This document shows, piece after piece, positions 1 through 13,700 of a DNA stretch of 64,000 bases. Position 1 is the first letter of the stretch. Each line of letters starts with the position of its first letter. Location: contig CM019701.1 of the NCBI GenBank assembly GCA_009760885.1, positions 12,731,963-12,795,962 on the forward strand, in the 5' to 3' direction. Below the pieces are notes generated by a model. The model was given only the letters and a program-made list of their open reading frames with translations, had not been told where the DNA came from and made no database searches. This DNA is from Achatina immaculata (Eukaryota > Mollusca > Gastropoda > Stylommatophora > Achatinidae). Position numbers and translations under genes: made by a program.

Positions 1-47
1 CCTCTGTTGCACCAGTACGTCCACCCTCTACGGATTTTGTTGTGTCC

Positions 48-365
48 TGTGTTGTGTAAGACAGACAGATTTATACTGTGTTGTATAAGACAGGCAGATT
101 TATACTGTGTTGTGTAAGACAGGCAGATTTATACTGTGTTGTATAAGACAGGCAGATTTATACTGTGTTGTATAAGACAGGTAGATTTATACTGTGTTGT
201 GTAAGACAGGCAGATTTATACTGTGTTGTATAAGACAGGCAGATTTATACTGTGTTGTGTAAGACAGGCAGATTTATACTGTGTTGTGTAAGACAGACAG
301 ATTTATACTGTGTTGTGTAAGACAGACAGATTTATACTGTGTTGTGTAAGACAGACAGACAGATA
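48..365. repeat. 29-bp minisatellite, about 11 copies
   Basis: Head-to-tail 29-bp units built on TGTGTTGTGTAAGACAGRCA followed by GATTTATAC. Units differ mainly at two G/A positions. No coding content. Confidence 0.95.
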
Positions 366-814
366 GACAAACACAGTTTTTGTGTATAAGTATATACAAA
401 ACTAAACATACACATACATACAGAGCTAAAGTAGTAAAGCTATGGTAACAAAACGTTAAGACTATCTAAAGCTAAGATAAAAAATAATGTTAACACTATC
501 TAAAACAAAAGTAAGAAAGTAGGAACAACTTTATTAATTAACAAGTACACAGGTGTAGGGTTTTGGTTTACACCTTAATCATACAAAAGAATATGGGACA
601 AAGAAATAGGACATAAAGAGAAAATATAAATGAACATAAATTAGATACAATAAAAACCAATAAACTAAAAGTATAAAAAAATATTTTTATCCATTCTTAT
701 TTGGTATGTATCACTGATGTAAATTTACAGTTTCTCTTCTTTTTGTGTTTATTTATTCTGCAAGTTTTTGTATCACTAAGATGTAAACCAAAATGATACA
801 ACCATGTCATTATT
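366..814. other. AT-rich unassigned sequence
   Basis: AT-rich stretch with short loosely repeated words (for example variants of ACTATCTAAA near 460-510). No coding frame, splice pattern or element end was recognised. Confidence 0.5.
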
Positions 815-1018
815 CACTAAGATGGACACCACAGGGGAACAGAAGTAAGGGTAGACCAAAAGAGTCATGGAGAAGAACAACAGAGAGGATGTTGAGCAAT
901 AGAGGGCTCACCTGGGCAAGAGCAGAAAAAAAGGCGAAGGACAGGCATTTGTGGAAAACCCTTGCGGAAGCCCCATGTGCCCTGGGCACTTAAGGTTCAG
1001 AGAGAGAGTGAGAGAGAT
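815..1018 (+). mobile_element. LINE 3' end, family B (GA tail)
   Basis: 5'-truncated non-LTR retrotransposon end. The conceptual product carries [20 protein letters not shown] and ends near [10 protein letters not shown] before a stop, followed by a short GA-rich tail. A second, longer copy of the same end lies at 32366-32679, again followed by a GA repeat. The K/R-GRP...W(R)RT motif is typical of the extreme C-terminus of RTE-like reverse transcriptase proteins in invertebrates. Not expected to be functional. Confidence 0.75.
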
Positions 1019-1029
1019 GTCATTATTAC

Positions 1030-2075
1030 AACTGTGTCTTACATCTTACATCCTTCCCGTGCTGTTAAACGTCACATAGGGCTCACATAGTTGTCTGCCA
1101 AGTTTTCCTGTTTTCGGCGAGTTTTTCAACTTCATTAAGGGATGTTATGCCCAATAAACTGGCTTCTCTTAACAATGGCCTCTTTAGAGTTTCACGTGGT
1201 CAATCTCTTTTTCTTCGGTCCGTTGTGCTCCACTTGATAGCTTGTTTTGGTATTCTCTGATTGTTTCTTCTATCACATGGCCTATATATGTCCATATTCT
1301 TTTTCTGATCACCCATGAGACAGGTTGTTGTTTGCTCATCTATCTTATCTCTGTGTTGTTCTTAAATTCATTGCACCTTATAACAAGTATTTTCCTGAGG
1401 CATTTATTTTCAAAAGAGTCTAATTTCTTGTCTATTTCTTTAGTTGATTTCCAGCTTTCGCGTGCATAAATGGGGGTGGATATCACATTCGAATTGAATA
1501 ATCTTAACTTGGTTTTTGTGCTTATAACTTTTGAATGCCATATGTTCTCAAGATTTTTGAAGGACAATGCTGCTTTTGCAATTTGAATTCTAACTTCCTT
1601 CCTGGTGTCACCATTCTTGTCTATGTAGCTGCCAAGGTATGTAAATTCGTTTACTTCATCAACAACTGTTCCTTCTATGTATATTTTTCCGTCTTGATTA
1701 ATGAGAAGTTTCATTATTTTTGTTTTGTCTTTGTTAATTTCAAGACCTATTTTGCTAGCCAATGAAGACAGGGAATCTGTTTTTTCCTGCATCAGTTTCA
1801 TACTGTACTGGTAAGAGTTATGTCATCTGCAAAATCAAGATCTTCTATTTGGGTCTCATTTACCCAATCAATGCTGGTTTTACCTTACAGCATCTTTTCA
1901 TTATAAAGTCTATGGCATTTAAAAAACCAATGGAGATAATATACATTCTTGTGTCATGTCTGTTTCAATCTGAAACCATTCACTCATTCCTTCTTCTGTG
2001 TTGACTGCACAAACATATCCATTGTAGAGGTCTCTAATGGTGTTGACAATTTTAAATGGTATTCCATATACACAG
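1030..2075 (-). mobile_element. LINE fragment, family C, with RT palm/thumb remnant
   Basis: On the minus strand the region decodes, with frame breaks, to reverse transcriptase C-terminal sequence. The clearest piece is 1340-1801: KTKIMKLLINQDGKI, then the characteristic FTYLGSYIDKNGDTRKEV block, then a degenerate LYGRESW-like block. Upstream (about 1800-2075) are traces of the palm region, including a CILSP-type box. The 3' end near 1030 matches two other copies, at 52558-52815 (minus) and 50250-50575 (plus). Several stops and frameshifts make it a dead copy. Confidence 0.75.
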
Positions 2076-2139
2076 CTGTGTGCTTGTTAATTAATAAAGT
2101 TATTCTTACTTTTGTTTTAAATACTAAATATTCTTAACA

Positions 2140-2770
2140 TTACAGACAGATATACAAGGATACAGGTAAACATGGAGAGACAGGTGGAAATTGAAGAGAG
2201 ACAGGCAGACATTATGGAGAGATAGTTAGACATTAAAGAGAGACAGGCAGATATTATGGAGAGACAGGTACACATTAAAGAGATACAGGTAGACATGATG
2301 GAGAGACAGGCAGACAGCATGGAGAGACAGGTAGACATGATGGAGAGACAGCAGACATTATGGATAGAGAGGCAGACATCAAAGAGAGACAGTTATACAT
2401 AAAAGAGAGACAGGCAGACATTACAGAGAGACAGGCAGGCATTATGGAGAGACAGGTAGACATTAAAGAAAGATAGGCAGACATCATGGAGAGACAGGTA
2501 GATATTAAGGAGAGACAGGCAGGTATTATGGAGAGACAGGTAGATATTAAAAAGAGACAGGCAGACATATAGAGAGACATACAGAAAGGCAGGTAGACAT
2601 AAAGAAAGATATACAGAATATCAGGTATATATACAGAGATTTACAGAGAGACAAGCAGACATATAGAAAGACAGGCAGACATAGACAACTAGAAATATAA
2701 GACAGGCATACAGAGATAAAAGCAGGCATTTAGATACCGGCAGATATCCAGACAGACAGAAAAAGTAGTC
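2140..2770. repeat. GACAGGCAGACAT-type minisatellite, decaying to the right
   Basis: Units of about 24 bp built on GAGAGACAGGCAGACATTA, with alternating TTATGGA and TTAAAGA variants. They are regular to about 2560, then break down into scattered ACAGGCAGACATA words. Open frames across it, rich in Cys, Leu and Ser, are repeat artefacts. Confidence 0.9.
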
Positions 2771-2839
2771 AGACGATGTCATACACACAGAGATTATCAC
2801 GTTCAAAGACATAACAATCAAACAAATACCAGGGAGACA

Positions 2840-3215
2840 ATTATTATGTGCCGTGCTGGATAGCATTGGTGATCATGCTTGTCCATCATGCGCTGTCCCT
2901 GGGGTTCCAATTAAGTTAGATACTTCTCTTTTTCCATGCCACTTAATCAGTCAAATGAGATTTTTATTTCTTTTTTCTTTTGGCCTTCCTCTCTTCCTTT
3001 TTCCTTGAAGTTTTCAGTCATTGCTAGGTTCTCCAGCTTCTGTCTTCTCGTGGCATGTCCAAGAACATATGGCCATCTTTTGTTTGTGGAAGCCTGATTT
3101 GACGAAGGTTGTGGTGGTTTCCCTTTGTCTTCCACTCGGTTTGTAAAGTTTTCTCCTCTACCCCTCACCCAGATGCTCTTTCCCTTCTGGAGGCCAGAAA
3201 TGTGCACCTTCTGGC
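2840..3215 (-). mobile_element. LINE 3' end fragment, family J
   Basis: The minus-strand product reads KGKSIWVRGRGENFTNRVED, then WPYVLGHATRRQKLENLA and a Lys/Arg/Glu-rich tail. This is the layout of the C-terminal nucleic-acid-binding end of RTE-like reverse transcriptases (GHxxRR...LE...GxRxxGRxR). The family block is degenerate and no RT core is preserved. Only this copy was found in the window. Confidence 0.55.
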
Positions 3216-5327
3216 ATACCCATTCCCTGTGAAGGAGCAGTTTTCTGCTCCATGCCTCGTTTTATTAAACAACCGGTGCAAATTTTGATTGTACACGTCT
3301 AGTGTGCATGTCAAGTGACCCAGCCTCTTCCTTTTAGTGTGGACAGCCAATCATAGTGTTTTTTAAAAAAAATTTTCTGGGAGTATTTTCAACCTTTTGT
3401 GACTTAAGTAGGCATATGGACATGCCTATAACCAGACAACTGTTACAGAATGTACCCCAAGTAGATCTAGACCTATTAGACGGACTACAGAAGTAGCTAG
3501 AGGGTTATTTCAGACATTATTTTTGTGAGGAATTCCATATATCATCATAATAAATACCATCATGTGTTGTTATAAGTGGATACATACAGCGCTGATGGTA
3601 AGTAGAACACAATCATAAGTTTTTGTTTTTTTCGTGCTAAAAATGTTCTCCTATTTCATACCAGTTTTGTTTTTCCTAAAAATGCTCTGCATTTATGGAA
3701 TCTTCAAACATTTACAGTTTCTCTGATATATAATAAGTATACTTTTAATGTGGAAATATTTTGTTACATTCACTTTTCCAACTACACCCTATAAATATCA
3801 AGACCCATGCATTTAATTCAGTGGAAATTAAACGTTTGCATTTTCTTCTGCAGCAGGGAAAGAGACTGACCCACAAGGCAGAGGGGCACCTGTTTTGGTC
3901 TGCTGCTGTTTATTCAGGTATTCACAGCTGATCTCTGTATCTAGGGGCCATCCCACTATATATATATATATATATATATATGCTAGACAATAAATTATAA
4001 ATGATAACATAACAACAGCAGAAATGCTTCTAGAAACACAGCCACTTACATAAATGACCATAGATTGATGCAGCAAAATTCTTAGATATCAACCGTTAGG
4101 CTTTTCTGTACATACTAAATTGGACATCAGCTTGGTGACTCTCACTTCATAACTTGTGGTTTTATTTTTGACTTTATCTCTTGAATAATCTTGATTCCTG
4201 CAGTTGCCTAGATCTGGCGGGCTTACGTGCTAACAAGATGAGCACACCGGATGGGCGGAGGAGTCACAGCACCAGTGAACTAGATCTGGTCAAGACACTA
4301 TCCTCTCTCCATGCAGCATTCTGGAAACAGGCTGTTTTATTACTCTGGCCTGACCAACTTAGAAGGAACTGACACTGTCTCTAAGGCAGCAGAGCTGTCT
4401 GCATGTGTTCAGCTGTGAGAGTTAAATCCAGTGAAGAAAAACTAGAAAACAGCGACAGATTTCATATTCTGGGAAACAGTACGCCAAAAAAAATGGAGAA
4501 TTTTAATTTGAAATTAACTGAAGAATAAGATAGGCCATAACAAGACCATAACAGAGATGAAAGCTGAAAGAAAAGAGTAATAGTAAAGCAGTGTCATACA
4601 TGGAGGTTGCCAGCATCACATAATACACTGAAATTAACTCGATGATTTACTAAGAAAGCAAGCAAAAGATAATAACTGAAGATCCACTGCAGCCATGGTT
4701 AGTTGGGGAGATGAAAGAAGTTGATGGTTTTACTGGCATCACTTCTGGTGTGTGCGTTTTAAGTTATCCATCTGTCTGTCTAATTTGTCTGTCCATCCAT
4801 CTGTCTGTCTGTCTGTCTAACCAACTCACCTAAAATGCATATGCCAGAACATTATATAAAAATAATGATTTATGGAATAATTGTGCTTACTGCCATTTAT
4901 AGACATAATTAGCCAAGGTCAAATATTGTATATTTTATTTGCAAGATCCTGGTTCATCATCCTTGATTCATAAATCATCACCGAGCATTTTCATTCAATA
5001 AACTTCCTATTTTACTGTTGAAGGCCAGACTTTTGCAGGATTGTGCGATGTCAACATGAAATCCTGTATGTAATGAAAAGAACATTGAAAAAAACAGTCT
5101 GAAACAGCGATAAATTATTTCAGATAAGAGAACTGTTTGGTAGCGCCAGAAAAAAGAGTTCATCGAGGACTTATCATTGTAGCCTGGGATATCTCCTTCC
5201 TTGACCTGGCACTGCAGTTCATTTACTCAACTACACACCATAGTGTCTGCATCTCTTTTAACTGTTACACCTGCTCCAGTGCGGACACAAGGCCCACTCA
5301 AGCTTCAAGACAAATATTTTTAGTTAC
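3216..5327. other. Unassigned sequence left of the last recognised exon
   Basis: Contains a (TA)n run at about 3957-3981 and a CTGT-rich stretch at about 4772-4820. I looked for continuation exons of the minus-strand gene that ends at 5328 and recognised none, nor any transposon domain. Short open frames here have no recognisable motif. Confidence 0.5.
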
Positions 5328-5460
5328 CTTGTTAATGGTAAAGTTGTAAGGATTCCAGGACAGCAGTGGCGTCATGAAAATGATCTCAAGTGGTATTGCG
5401 TATGAGATTCGAATGTCAGTTCTGACACACTGGAGCTTTAATCTTCCTGGCCGTAACTCC
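5328..5460 (-). CDS. Conserved secreted protein, exon 10 of the recognised coding exons
   Basis: Acceptor TATATTTCAG, donor GTAACT. Enters in phase 2, completing an Ala codon with the previous exon, and leaves in phase 0. Encodes [20 protein letters not shown], then [20 protein letters not shown] and TINK, with an NFT sequon. The [15 protein letters not shown] block is the most recognisable signature of the family. Reading past the donor would stop after about 12 more codons, so a retained-intron terminus is possible, but relatives continue. Confidence 0.88.
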
Positions 5461-7751
5461 CTGAAATATAGAATAAAACTATATATTTTTTGTTTCATTC
5501 TGGAATATAAATGTTATAGAAAAATTATAATGTTTTTGAATGAACTTTCTTCTGTAACATATTGAACTGATGTCCAGGCTTAAAATAACCATTCTTTTCT
5601 GTTCAAGAGTGTACACAATGAAAAAGAGACTGGTTAACAAAAGAAAAAACAGCCGGCTCCATGTATCCAGTTAAAACAGTTCCACATGGCACGTTATCAG
5701 CAAACAATAAAAACAGTTCCACATTGTGTATTATCAAGAAACAATAAAAACAGTTCCATATTGCATGTTATCAGGAAAAAAATGGAAACAGTTCCATATT
5801 GCATGTTATCAGGAAACAATGGAAACAGTTCCATATTGCATGTTATCAGGAAACAATGGAAACAGTTCCATATTGCATGTTATCAGGAAACAATGGAAAC
5901 AGTTCCATATTGCATGTTATCAGGAAACAACGGAAACAGTTCCATATTGCATGTTATCAGGAAACAATGGAAACAGTTCCATATTGCATGTTATCAGGAA
6001 ACAATGAAAACAGTTCCATATTGCATGTTATCAGGAAACAATGGAAACAATTATTATATAATTATATTATTTCTCTGAGAAAACCCAACACCAGCATAGC
6101 AAGGCAGGCACTGACATGGAAACCTCAAGGAAAAAAAAAGAAATAGAAAACAAGCAAGATCTAGAATTACCTGGAGAAGACAAATTATGACAGTGCTCAG
6201 AGACAAGGGATACAAATGAAAGGAAGCGGAGAATAATTTCAAGAACAGGGATGACTGGAGAGCCTTTATCTGTGGCCTATACTCTCAAGGGAGTGAAAGG
6301 CGATGATGATAATGATTATATCATCATATATAAAATAATATATAATAATACTGTATATAAGGTATATGTAAAAGTATTGATATAAACATTGTCACTTTAA
6401 ACAAACTTGCATTTGTACAGTACTGATATTGCAACTGTTATGCTTCATAAAAAATTACGTACAAAAAGTGTAAAATTGAGTTTTGAAACTCTCCGTTTGG
6501 AAAGAATGGACATAAAAACAATCTGATATTTTGTTCTTCTAAAATGACTTGGATGAATATGTTTAAAAAAAATGAATGAGTAACTACAAGACGCATGTAG
6601 ATAAAACAGTAATTTTTTTTTGTTTAATGCAAACTTTTGTACAGAAAAAAAGTTTATTAATATAACTTTCCTGAATAAACCTACACATGAGAAACACAGA
6701 TATAAAACCAGATGAATGTGGCAATAGATACAGAAAAAAATGAAGAAGATAATTTACGCTTTCACGCAGTCTTCGCCTGGGATTGGGGCAATCCGTGGCT
6801 GTGTGGTCTGAGCCACCCACATGTTCTCATCGTTAAACCCAAAGGCTGCATACTGAAAAAATGACAAATGATTGCAATGAAATCTCAAACAGGTGACACA
6901 TGATTGTAATGAAGGCTCAAACAGGTGACACATGATTGTAATGAAATCTCAAACAGATGGCAAATGATTGTAATGAAATCTCAAACAGGTGACAAATGAT
7001 TGTAACGAAGACTCAAACAGATGACAAATGATTGTAATGAAGACTCCATGAGAACTATTGTGATAAAGTTATAAACAAAAGTTTTCATTTTATTTCCACA
7101 AACAAACTTTAATTCGAACACTGCCTGCTCAGAGTAAGCACAAAGCATATTTTCCTTCCGTCTTTCATCATTTTTGTAATGATTTTAAGCGAATGGCATG
7201 TTATTAAACTGATATTGAACTGAAGTGGAAATGAGCGATGAGGATGATGTTGTTACATGTTGATGTTAAGTTTGTGCCGAAGAAGAAGAAAGTGGAAGAG
7301 AAAATCCACTGGTACCATGTGGTAGCGATATTTGTGGTCATCTTTCAGGTCTTTCCTGCCTTCCCTGCACCCACCTCTCCCCATCATGTCCGCCCCACAA
7401 GATAAAAGTATGGCAGGAGAGTTTGTACGGCATACAGAAAGGTCATTTAACACCAAAAAAAAAAAAAAAGGATTTGGAAGATCTTAGTCACCATAGGTAA
7501 AAAAAAGTTAAGGATAAAATCTTCATGATAAGCTGTAGACGTTGAGTCAGCTGTTTGAATGATGATGTGGGAAAGAGAAAAATGAGAGAAGAAGAGAAAA
7601 AGAGAGGGAGAGAATGACAGAGGAAGAGAAAGAAAGAGACAGAAAAGGCAACACAGAGAAAAAGAGAGAGAGAGAGAGAGAGAAGAAAAAAAAACGAAAT
7701 AAAAAGAAATAGAGAAAAAAATGAAAAAAAAGAGAAATAGAGAGAGATATA

Positions 7752-7785
<34 letters not shown>

Positions 7786-10700
7786 AAGAGGAAGAGTGAG
7801 AGAGACGTGAGGATAAAAGATTACAGTCTGAAGCATGATAACTATTAACCAGATGATTATAAAGAGAATATGAAGGTTTTAGATCTCAAGACATTTAAAA
7901 TAGCATCCCGAACTGAATCGCACTCACCAACTATGATGATGATAATGATGATGATGATGACAACGCAGCTGATGATGATAATGGAGATGAACTCAGAGAA
8001 CTTACTTCAACTCCACCGGCACCGTTCTTCAGAGTCTTGTAAGAACGATGATAGTAAGCCATGTTCAGTAGAACCTTCTGGTCTGTGCGGCCTACATCGT
8101 AAATGTCCTCTCTGAAAGCACTCTGGGTCAGGTTCGCACCATGATTGTTTTTCCCGGGAATTGTGGCAAATATTTCGTCCAGAATTTGGTACCGAGGGTT
8201 TCTGTTGACACATGATGATGATGATGATATGCACTCAGACCACAAATCCAGACACTGAACATTGGTGTATTAGAAAAAAAAAAACCCAACAAAATACAGC
8301 TCTTAAGTAGTCAGAAAGAAAGTCCAGGCATATGTAGAGAAGGTCCAGGCACATGTAGGGAAAAGTCCAGGCACATGTAGGGAAAAGTCCAGACACATGT
8401 AGGGAAAGTCCAGGCACATGTAGGAAAAGTCCAGGCACATGTAGGGAAAGTCCAGACACATGTAGGGAAAGTCCAGGCACATGTAGGGAAAGTCCAGACA
8501 CATGTAGGGAAAGTCCAGGCACATGTAGGGAAAGTCCAGACACATGTAGGGAACTCTTTCTACACGATTTTGTCGTCTTTCAGGGTGTTGTTCTGTGTGT
8601 CTACATAACGGATATATTTTCACTACCTCCCACTCAGTCAGTTGGTCATTTGCATGTCTCTTGTGGAACTTTGCTTCCCTAACAGCTCTCCTGTAGCCTT
8701 TCGGTTGTAACCAAGATGCCCTGCTGCTGATGCATCCATTCACAGATCATCAACGATGTCTTGCAGCCATCTTTGCTTTGGTCTTCCTCTCTTTCTTCCA
8801 TTATGCACGCTTCCAAGATGGTTCTCTCTAAATTATCAGGACGTTTAATATATCCAAATATTTAAGTTTTCTTTGTTTAATCCTCTTTACTAGCCAACCT
8901 TCTTCAATATTAAGTTCTTGTAGTATGGATATATTTCATCTCTTTTGTGTCCATGACATTTGAAGGACTCTTCTGTAGCATTTACATTTCAAAGGCATTT
9001 TTGTGTTTATCAGCTGTTTTGTTAAGTGTCCATGTCTCACAGGCATATATTTCACATGTGAAAGAACACATGTATTATCCACATTTCAAGAGTTTGCAAA
9101 AAAAATGTTGCATTTTTTGGTTGTAATTATAAAATGCATCTGAAATTGGAGAATACGCATCTGCAAGAAGAGATATGGTTGATAAAAGCAGTTTTATACT
9201 GGGATAAAGTTTGCGTAGTTTTAAGTATAAAAAAAATCATATTATTATTTCTTCTCCTGTCATTTTTTTTATATATTTACATCTAAATTAGTAGTTTAAT
9301 GGCATGTCAGTGAGTGGGTTTTAAGCTGGAAGATGTTAGTTGTTGTTTTCAAATAGCAACAGTTTGCTGAGCAACTTCTCTCTAAGCTGACTCAGCAGGG
9401 TTCCTAGTATCAGTTTGCCTAGCAACTCCTCTCAGAGCTGACTTAACAGGGTTCCTAGCATCAGTTTGCCTGGCAACTCATCTCAGAGCTGACTTAACAG
9501 GGTTCCTAGCATCAGTTTGCCTGGCAACTCATCTCAGAGCTGACTTAACAGGGTTCCTAGCATCAGTTTGCCTAGCAACTCCTCTCAGAAATGACTCAAC
9601 AGGGGTCCTAGCATTAGTTTGCCTAGTAACTCATCTCAGAGCTGACTTAACAGGGGTCCTAGGATCAATTTGCCTAGCACCTCATCAAAGAGCTGACTCA
9701 ACAGGGTTACTAGCATTAGTTTGCCTAGCAACTCCATTCAAAGCTGTCTCAACAGGGTTCCTAGCATTAGTTTGCCTAGCAACTCCATTCAAAGCTGTCT
9801 CAACAGGGTTCCTAGCATTAGTTTGCTGAGCAACTCCTTTCAGAGCTGACTCAACAGGGTTCCTAGCATTATTTTGCCAAGTAACTCATCTCAATCCCCA
9901 GCCCAGCGCATCACAGTTGGTGGATGGTGAAAGTCCTCCAGATATGGAGGATCCCTGTGAATAAGGAGTTGTCCAAATAAGCAGGCGCAGACCAACTGGC
10001 GGTAGACTCAGAGAGCGAGGTGGGGTAGTAGGTGGCTCTGCTACTCCTATAAAGTGCCTCAGGTGCTCAGTGAAGAGAATACCAGGCGGGTCAGAGGCGT
10101 CTTAAAACCTCTCGCTCCTGCTGCCTTGCGAGTAGGACAGGGAGTCCAAAGGCTAGCGGAAAGTCCGTACACAAACAGACAGAAGGCAACGGGAAACCAC
10201 TGTTGTAGCTCCCAAGAATAGTTATGCTTGAACAGAATAATCGACTCATCATGAACTACGTTAATGGATGTTCCTCTGGAACAGCCTCGTCCGGTAGGGC
10301 AGCTCACAAGCAACAGGTGAGGCCAGATCGTCATCAAGCTACTGGTGGCATAACTAACAAGTTCAAAATAGCAACATGGAATGTTAGAACTTTATTCCAG
10401 GCTGGAAAATTAGAAAATGTAAAGATGGAAATGGAAAGGATGAAAATCAACATATTAGGAATGAGTGAAGTTAGATGGACAGGTGCAGGGAAGATAAACT
10501 CAGATAAATATACGATAATATATTCAGGAAGTGAGAAACATGAACGAGGAGTAGGAATTATATTTGATGAACAAATGGCAAGGACAACTGTAGGATATTT
10601 GAACATCTCGGTCAGAGTCCTGCTAGCCCAACTGAAAGGACAACCAATAAACATAAATATTATACAAGTGTACGCTCCAACATCTGAAAGTTCTGAAGAA

Positions 10701-13700
10701 GATGTACAGATATTCTATAATGACATAGAGACAGCACTAAAACACACAAAGTCACATGAAGTTACCATAGTCATGGGAGATTTTAATGCCAAAATTGGTA
10801 AAGGAAGAACTTCGGACATCGTTGATGACTATGGACTGGGGGAGAGGAATGACAGAGGTTATAAATTAATTGAATGGGCAAGAATACACAGCATGGTTGT
10901 AGGAAACACCTGGTTTAAACAACATCCTCGAAGACTGGCAACATGGTGCAGCCCAGACAAAAAGACATTTAACCAGATAGACTACATATTAATCAACAAA
11001 CGATTCCGCAATGCATTACTGACAACAAAAACCATGCCAGGAGCTGACTGCAATAGTGACCATGATCCACTCTGTGGAAAAGTTAGAATAAAACTAAAGA
11101 AAGCAGGCAGAAAAGTGAGAAACATCAAACTGAATACAGAACTTCTTAAAAATTACCAAGAACTGCGAGAACAATACAAAGTTATTATAACAAATAGATA
11201 CAATGCAATAGCAAAGATAAATAGTATAGATGAACAATGGGAAATGTTAAGAGATTCTATCCACCAAACTGTTAAGGAGATAATACCACCAAAAAAAGAA
11301 GCCTCTAAAAATAAATGGATGACAGACAACATCTAAGGACTGATGGACAAGAGGAGGAGGAGTAAAAATAACGAGGAAAAATATAGCAAGATAAATAAAG
11401 AAATAAGATGCAAATGCAGAGAAGCAAAAGAAGTGTGGTTAAATGAACAGTGCAGATAGATAGAGGACTTTCATAATAAAGACAGCAAAAACATGCACAA
11501 ATGAATTAATGAACTCACAGGCAGGAAAACAAAATATACCACAGGATGCCTGAAATCAAAAGAAGGTAAAATGTTAATGGGAAAAGAAGACATTGTGGAC
11601 AGGTGGACAGAGTACATTGGTGAGCTATATGGAGGAGAAAGACCAGAATTAACACCAGATACTGAAAACTGTGATGGACCGCCAATACAAGAAGATGAAA
11701 TCATAGATGAAATCAAACACATGAAGAAAGGAAAAGCGACTGGGCCTGATAATATAACAATAGAAAAAATAGAGGCACTAGAGGAGACAGGAATAAAAAT
11801 AATAACCAAGTTACTGAATGAAATTTACAACAGTGGTTATATTCCCAGTGACCTGATTAAATCCACGTTTATAGCACTACCAAAGAAACCAGGTGCAAAG
11901 GAATGTGACAACCACCGGACTATCAGCCTTTCATGTCACATAACAAAGCTACTTCTGAGAATAATTATGAGAAGAGCAAGGAAAAAGATAAAAATGGAAA
12001 TAGCAGATGAACAAATGGATTTGTTGAAGGAAAGGGAACACACAATGCCATTTATGCTTTACGAACACTAACAGAAAGAGCTTTAGAAGTACAGAAAGAT
12101 CTCTACTTATGGTTCATTGATTACACCAAGGCATTTGACAAGGTGAAACATAATGAAATTATTAAAATGCTTGAAGACATCAATATAGATGGCAAAGACC
12201 TGAGGATTGTAAAACATCTATACTGGTAGCAAGAAGCAGCAGTCCGAGTTGAAAATAGAATTGGAAAATATCAACCTTAAAAACAAGGGGTGCGACAAGG
12301 ATGTGTACTATCTCCAGACCTTTTTTCTCTGTACAGCGAGAATATTCTAAGAACAATCATCACAGAACCAGGCATAAAAATTGGAGGATACAATATTAAC
12401 AACCTTCGGTATGCTGACGACACAGTACTGATAGCTGAGAACCAACAAGACCTGCAAAATCTCTTGGATAAAGTCGCCAAAGAAAGTGAACAGAAAGGCC
12501 TTACTTTGAACATCAAAAAGACAGAGACTATGGTTATATCTAAGAAACAGAATCCACCAGCATGCAGTATTAAATTAAATGGAACTATTCTAAAGCAGGT
12601 GCAGAAATTCAAATACCTTGGAGCAGTAATAACTTCAGATGGGAAGTGCAGAACAGAAATTAGGAACAGAATAGGCCAAGCAAAGACTGCATTTCAGAGA
12701 ATGAGAAACATATTAGCTAACACATCTTTATCAATGTATGGTAGAAAACGAGTCCTAAAATGCTATATTGAATCTATCTTGTTATATGGAAGTGAATCAT
12801 GGACAATAGGCAAGTCTGCACAAAAATCATTGGAAGCAGCAGAAATGTGGTTTATTAGGAGAATGTTGCGAATCCCCTGGACAGCAAAAATAACTAGTGA
12901 AGAATGTATGAGAAGAGCTGGAGAGACAAAAAACCTTGTCAAAAAGATAAGAGAGAGACAATGTACTTTCATAGGACATGCAATGAGAAGAGGGGACATT
13001 GAAAATATTATAACAACAGGAAAAATAGAAGGAAGAAGATCAAGAGGAAGACCAAGAGAAATGATACTGGACAGTCTGACGGGATGGTGTGAGAGGAGAC
13101 CACCAACTGAACTGATGGCCTGCATGAAGGATCGGGTACTCTGGAGAAGCATAATAGCCAACGGCAGTCGGCACGGCACCTGATGATGATGATGATGATG
13201 ATGAACTCATCTCAGAACTGACTCATCAGGGTTCCTAGCATCAGTTTGCCTAGCAACTCATCTCAGAGCTGACTTAATAGAGTTCCTTGCATCAGTTTGC
13301 CGAGCAACTCATCTCAGAGCTGACTTAGCAGGGATCCTAGCAACAGTTTGCCTAGCAACTGATCTCAGAACTGACTCAACAGGGTTGTGCATTAGGTCAC
13401 AACAATGGCAAGCAATGTTTATGTTGGAAGGACCAGTTTCTTAACGCGTGTCCTCAGATCTGTTCCCTACTCACAAGCCTACAACTTTACACAGCCATTA
13501 TCTACGTGATCAGACCTTTCGTCAGTTCTTCCATGTCATAGCTGTTGATTAGAAGCCATCCATAAATGTTTTACAAATGTCTTTCTGTCTAGGTTTTGGT
13601 TCACCATGTGTCACCATTCCCTCTGCTAGTTCACTGTAAAAAAATTGCTTGGTTACATAGTTCTTATCTAGTAGTATACATGCAAGTAATATCTCATTTT

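Larger units (their letters stand above)
9894..13193 (+). mobile_element. Near-complete RTE-like LINE (family D), inserted in the 51-bp satellite
   Basis: A single 3.3-kb unit: about 330 bp of 5' leader, an endonuclease plus reverse transcriptase coding region, and a very short 3' end closing in (GAT)n. The order endonuclease-RT, the length near 3.3 kb and the tandem-repeat tail are typical of the RTE clade, including BovB-like elements. Flanks share AACTCATCTCA on both sides, compatible with an 11-bp target-site duplication, although that word also belongs to the satellite unit. Two 5'-truncated relatives are at 20638-20935 and 48056-48286. Inactive because of stops and a frameshift. Confidence 0.88.

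Noticed and set aside
3957..3981. TA run as a possible promoter TATA element
   Set aside because: Simple dinucleotide repeat with no downstream start site, exon or donor.
4772..4820. CTGT repeat as tail of a LINE
   Set aside because: No LINE coding sequence found on either side.
6584..6820. Minus-strand frame starting [20 protein letters not shown]
   Set aside because: Out of frame with the conserved protein; exon 9 in the other frame has both splice sites and family sequence.
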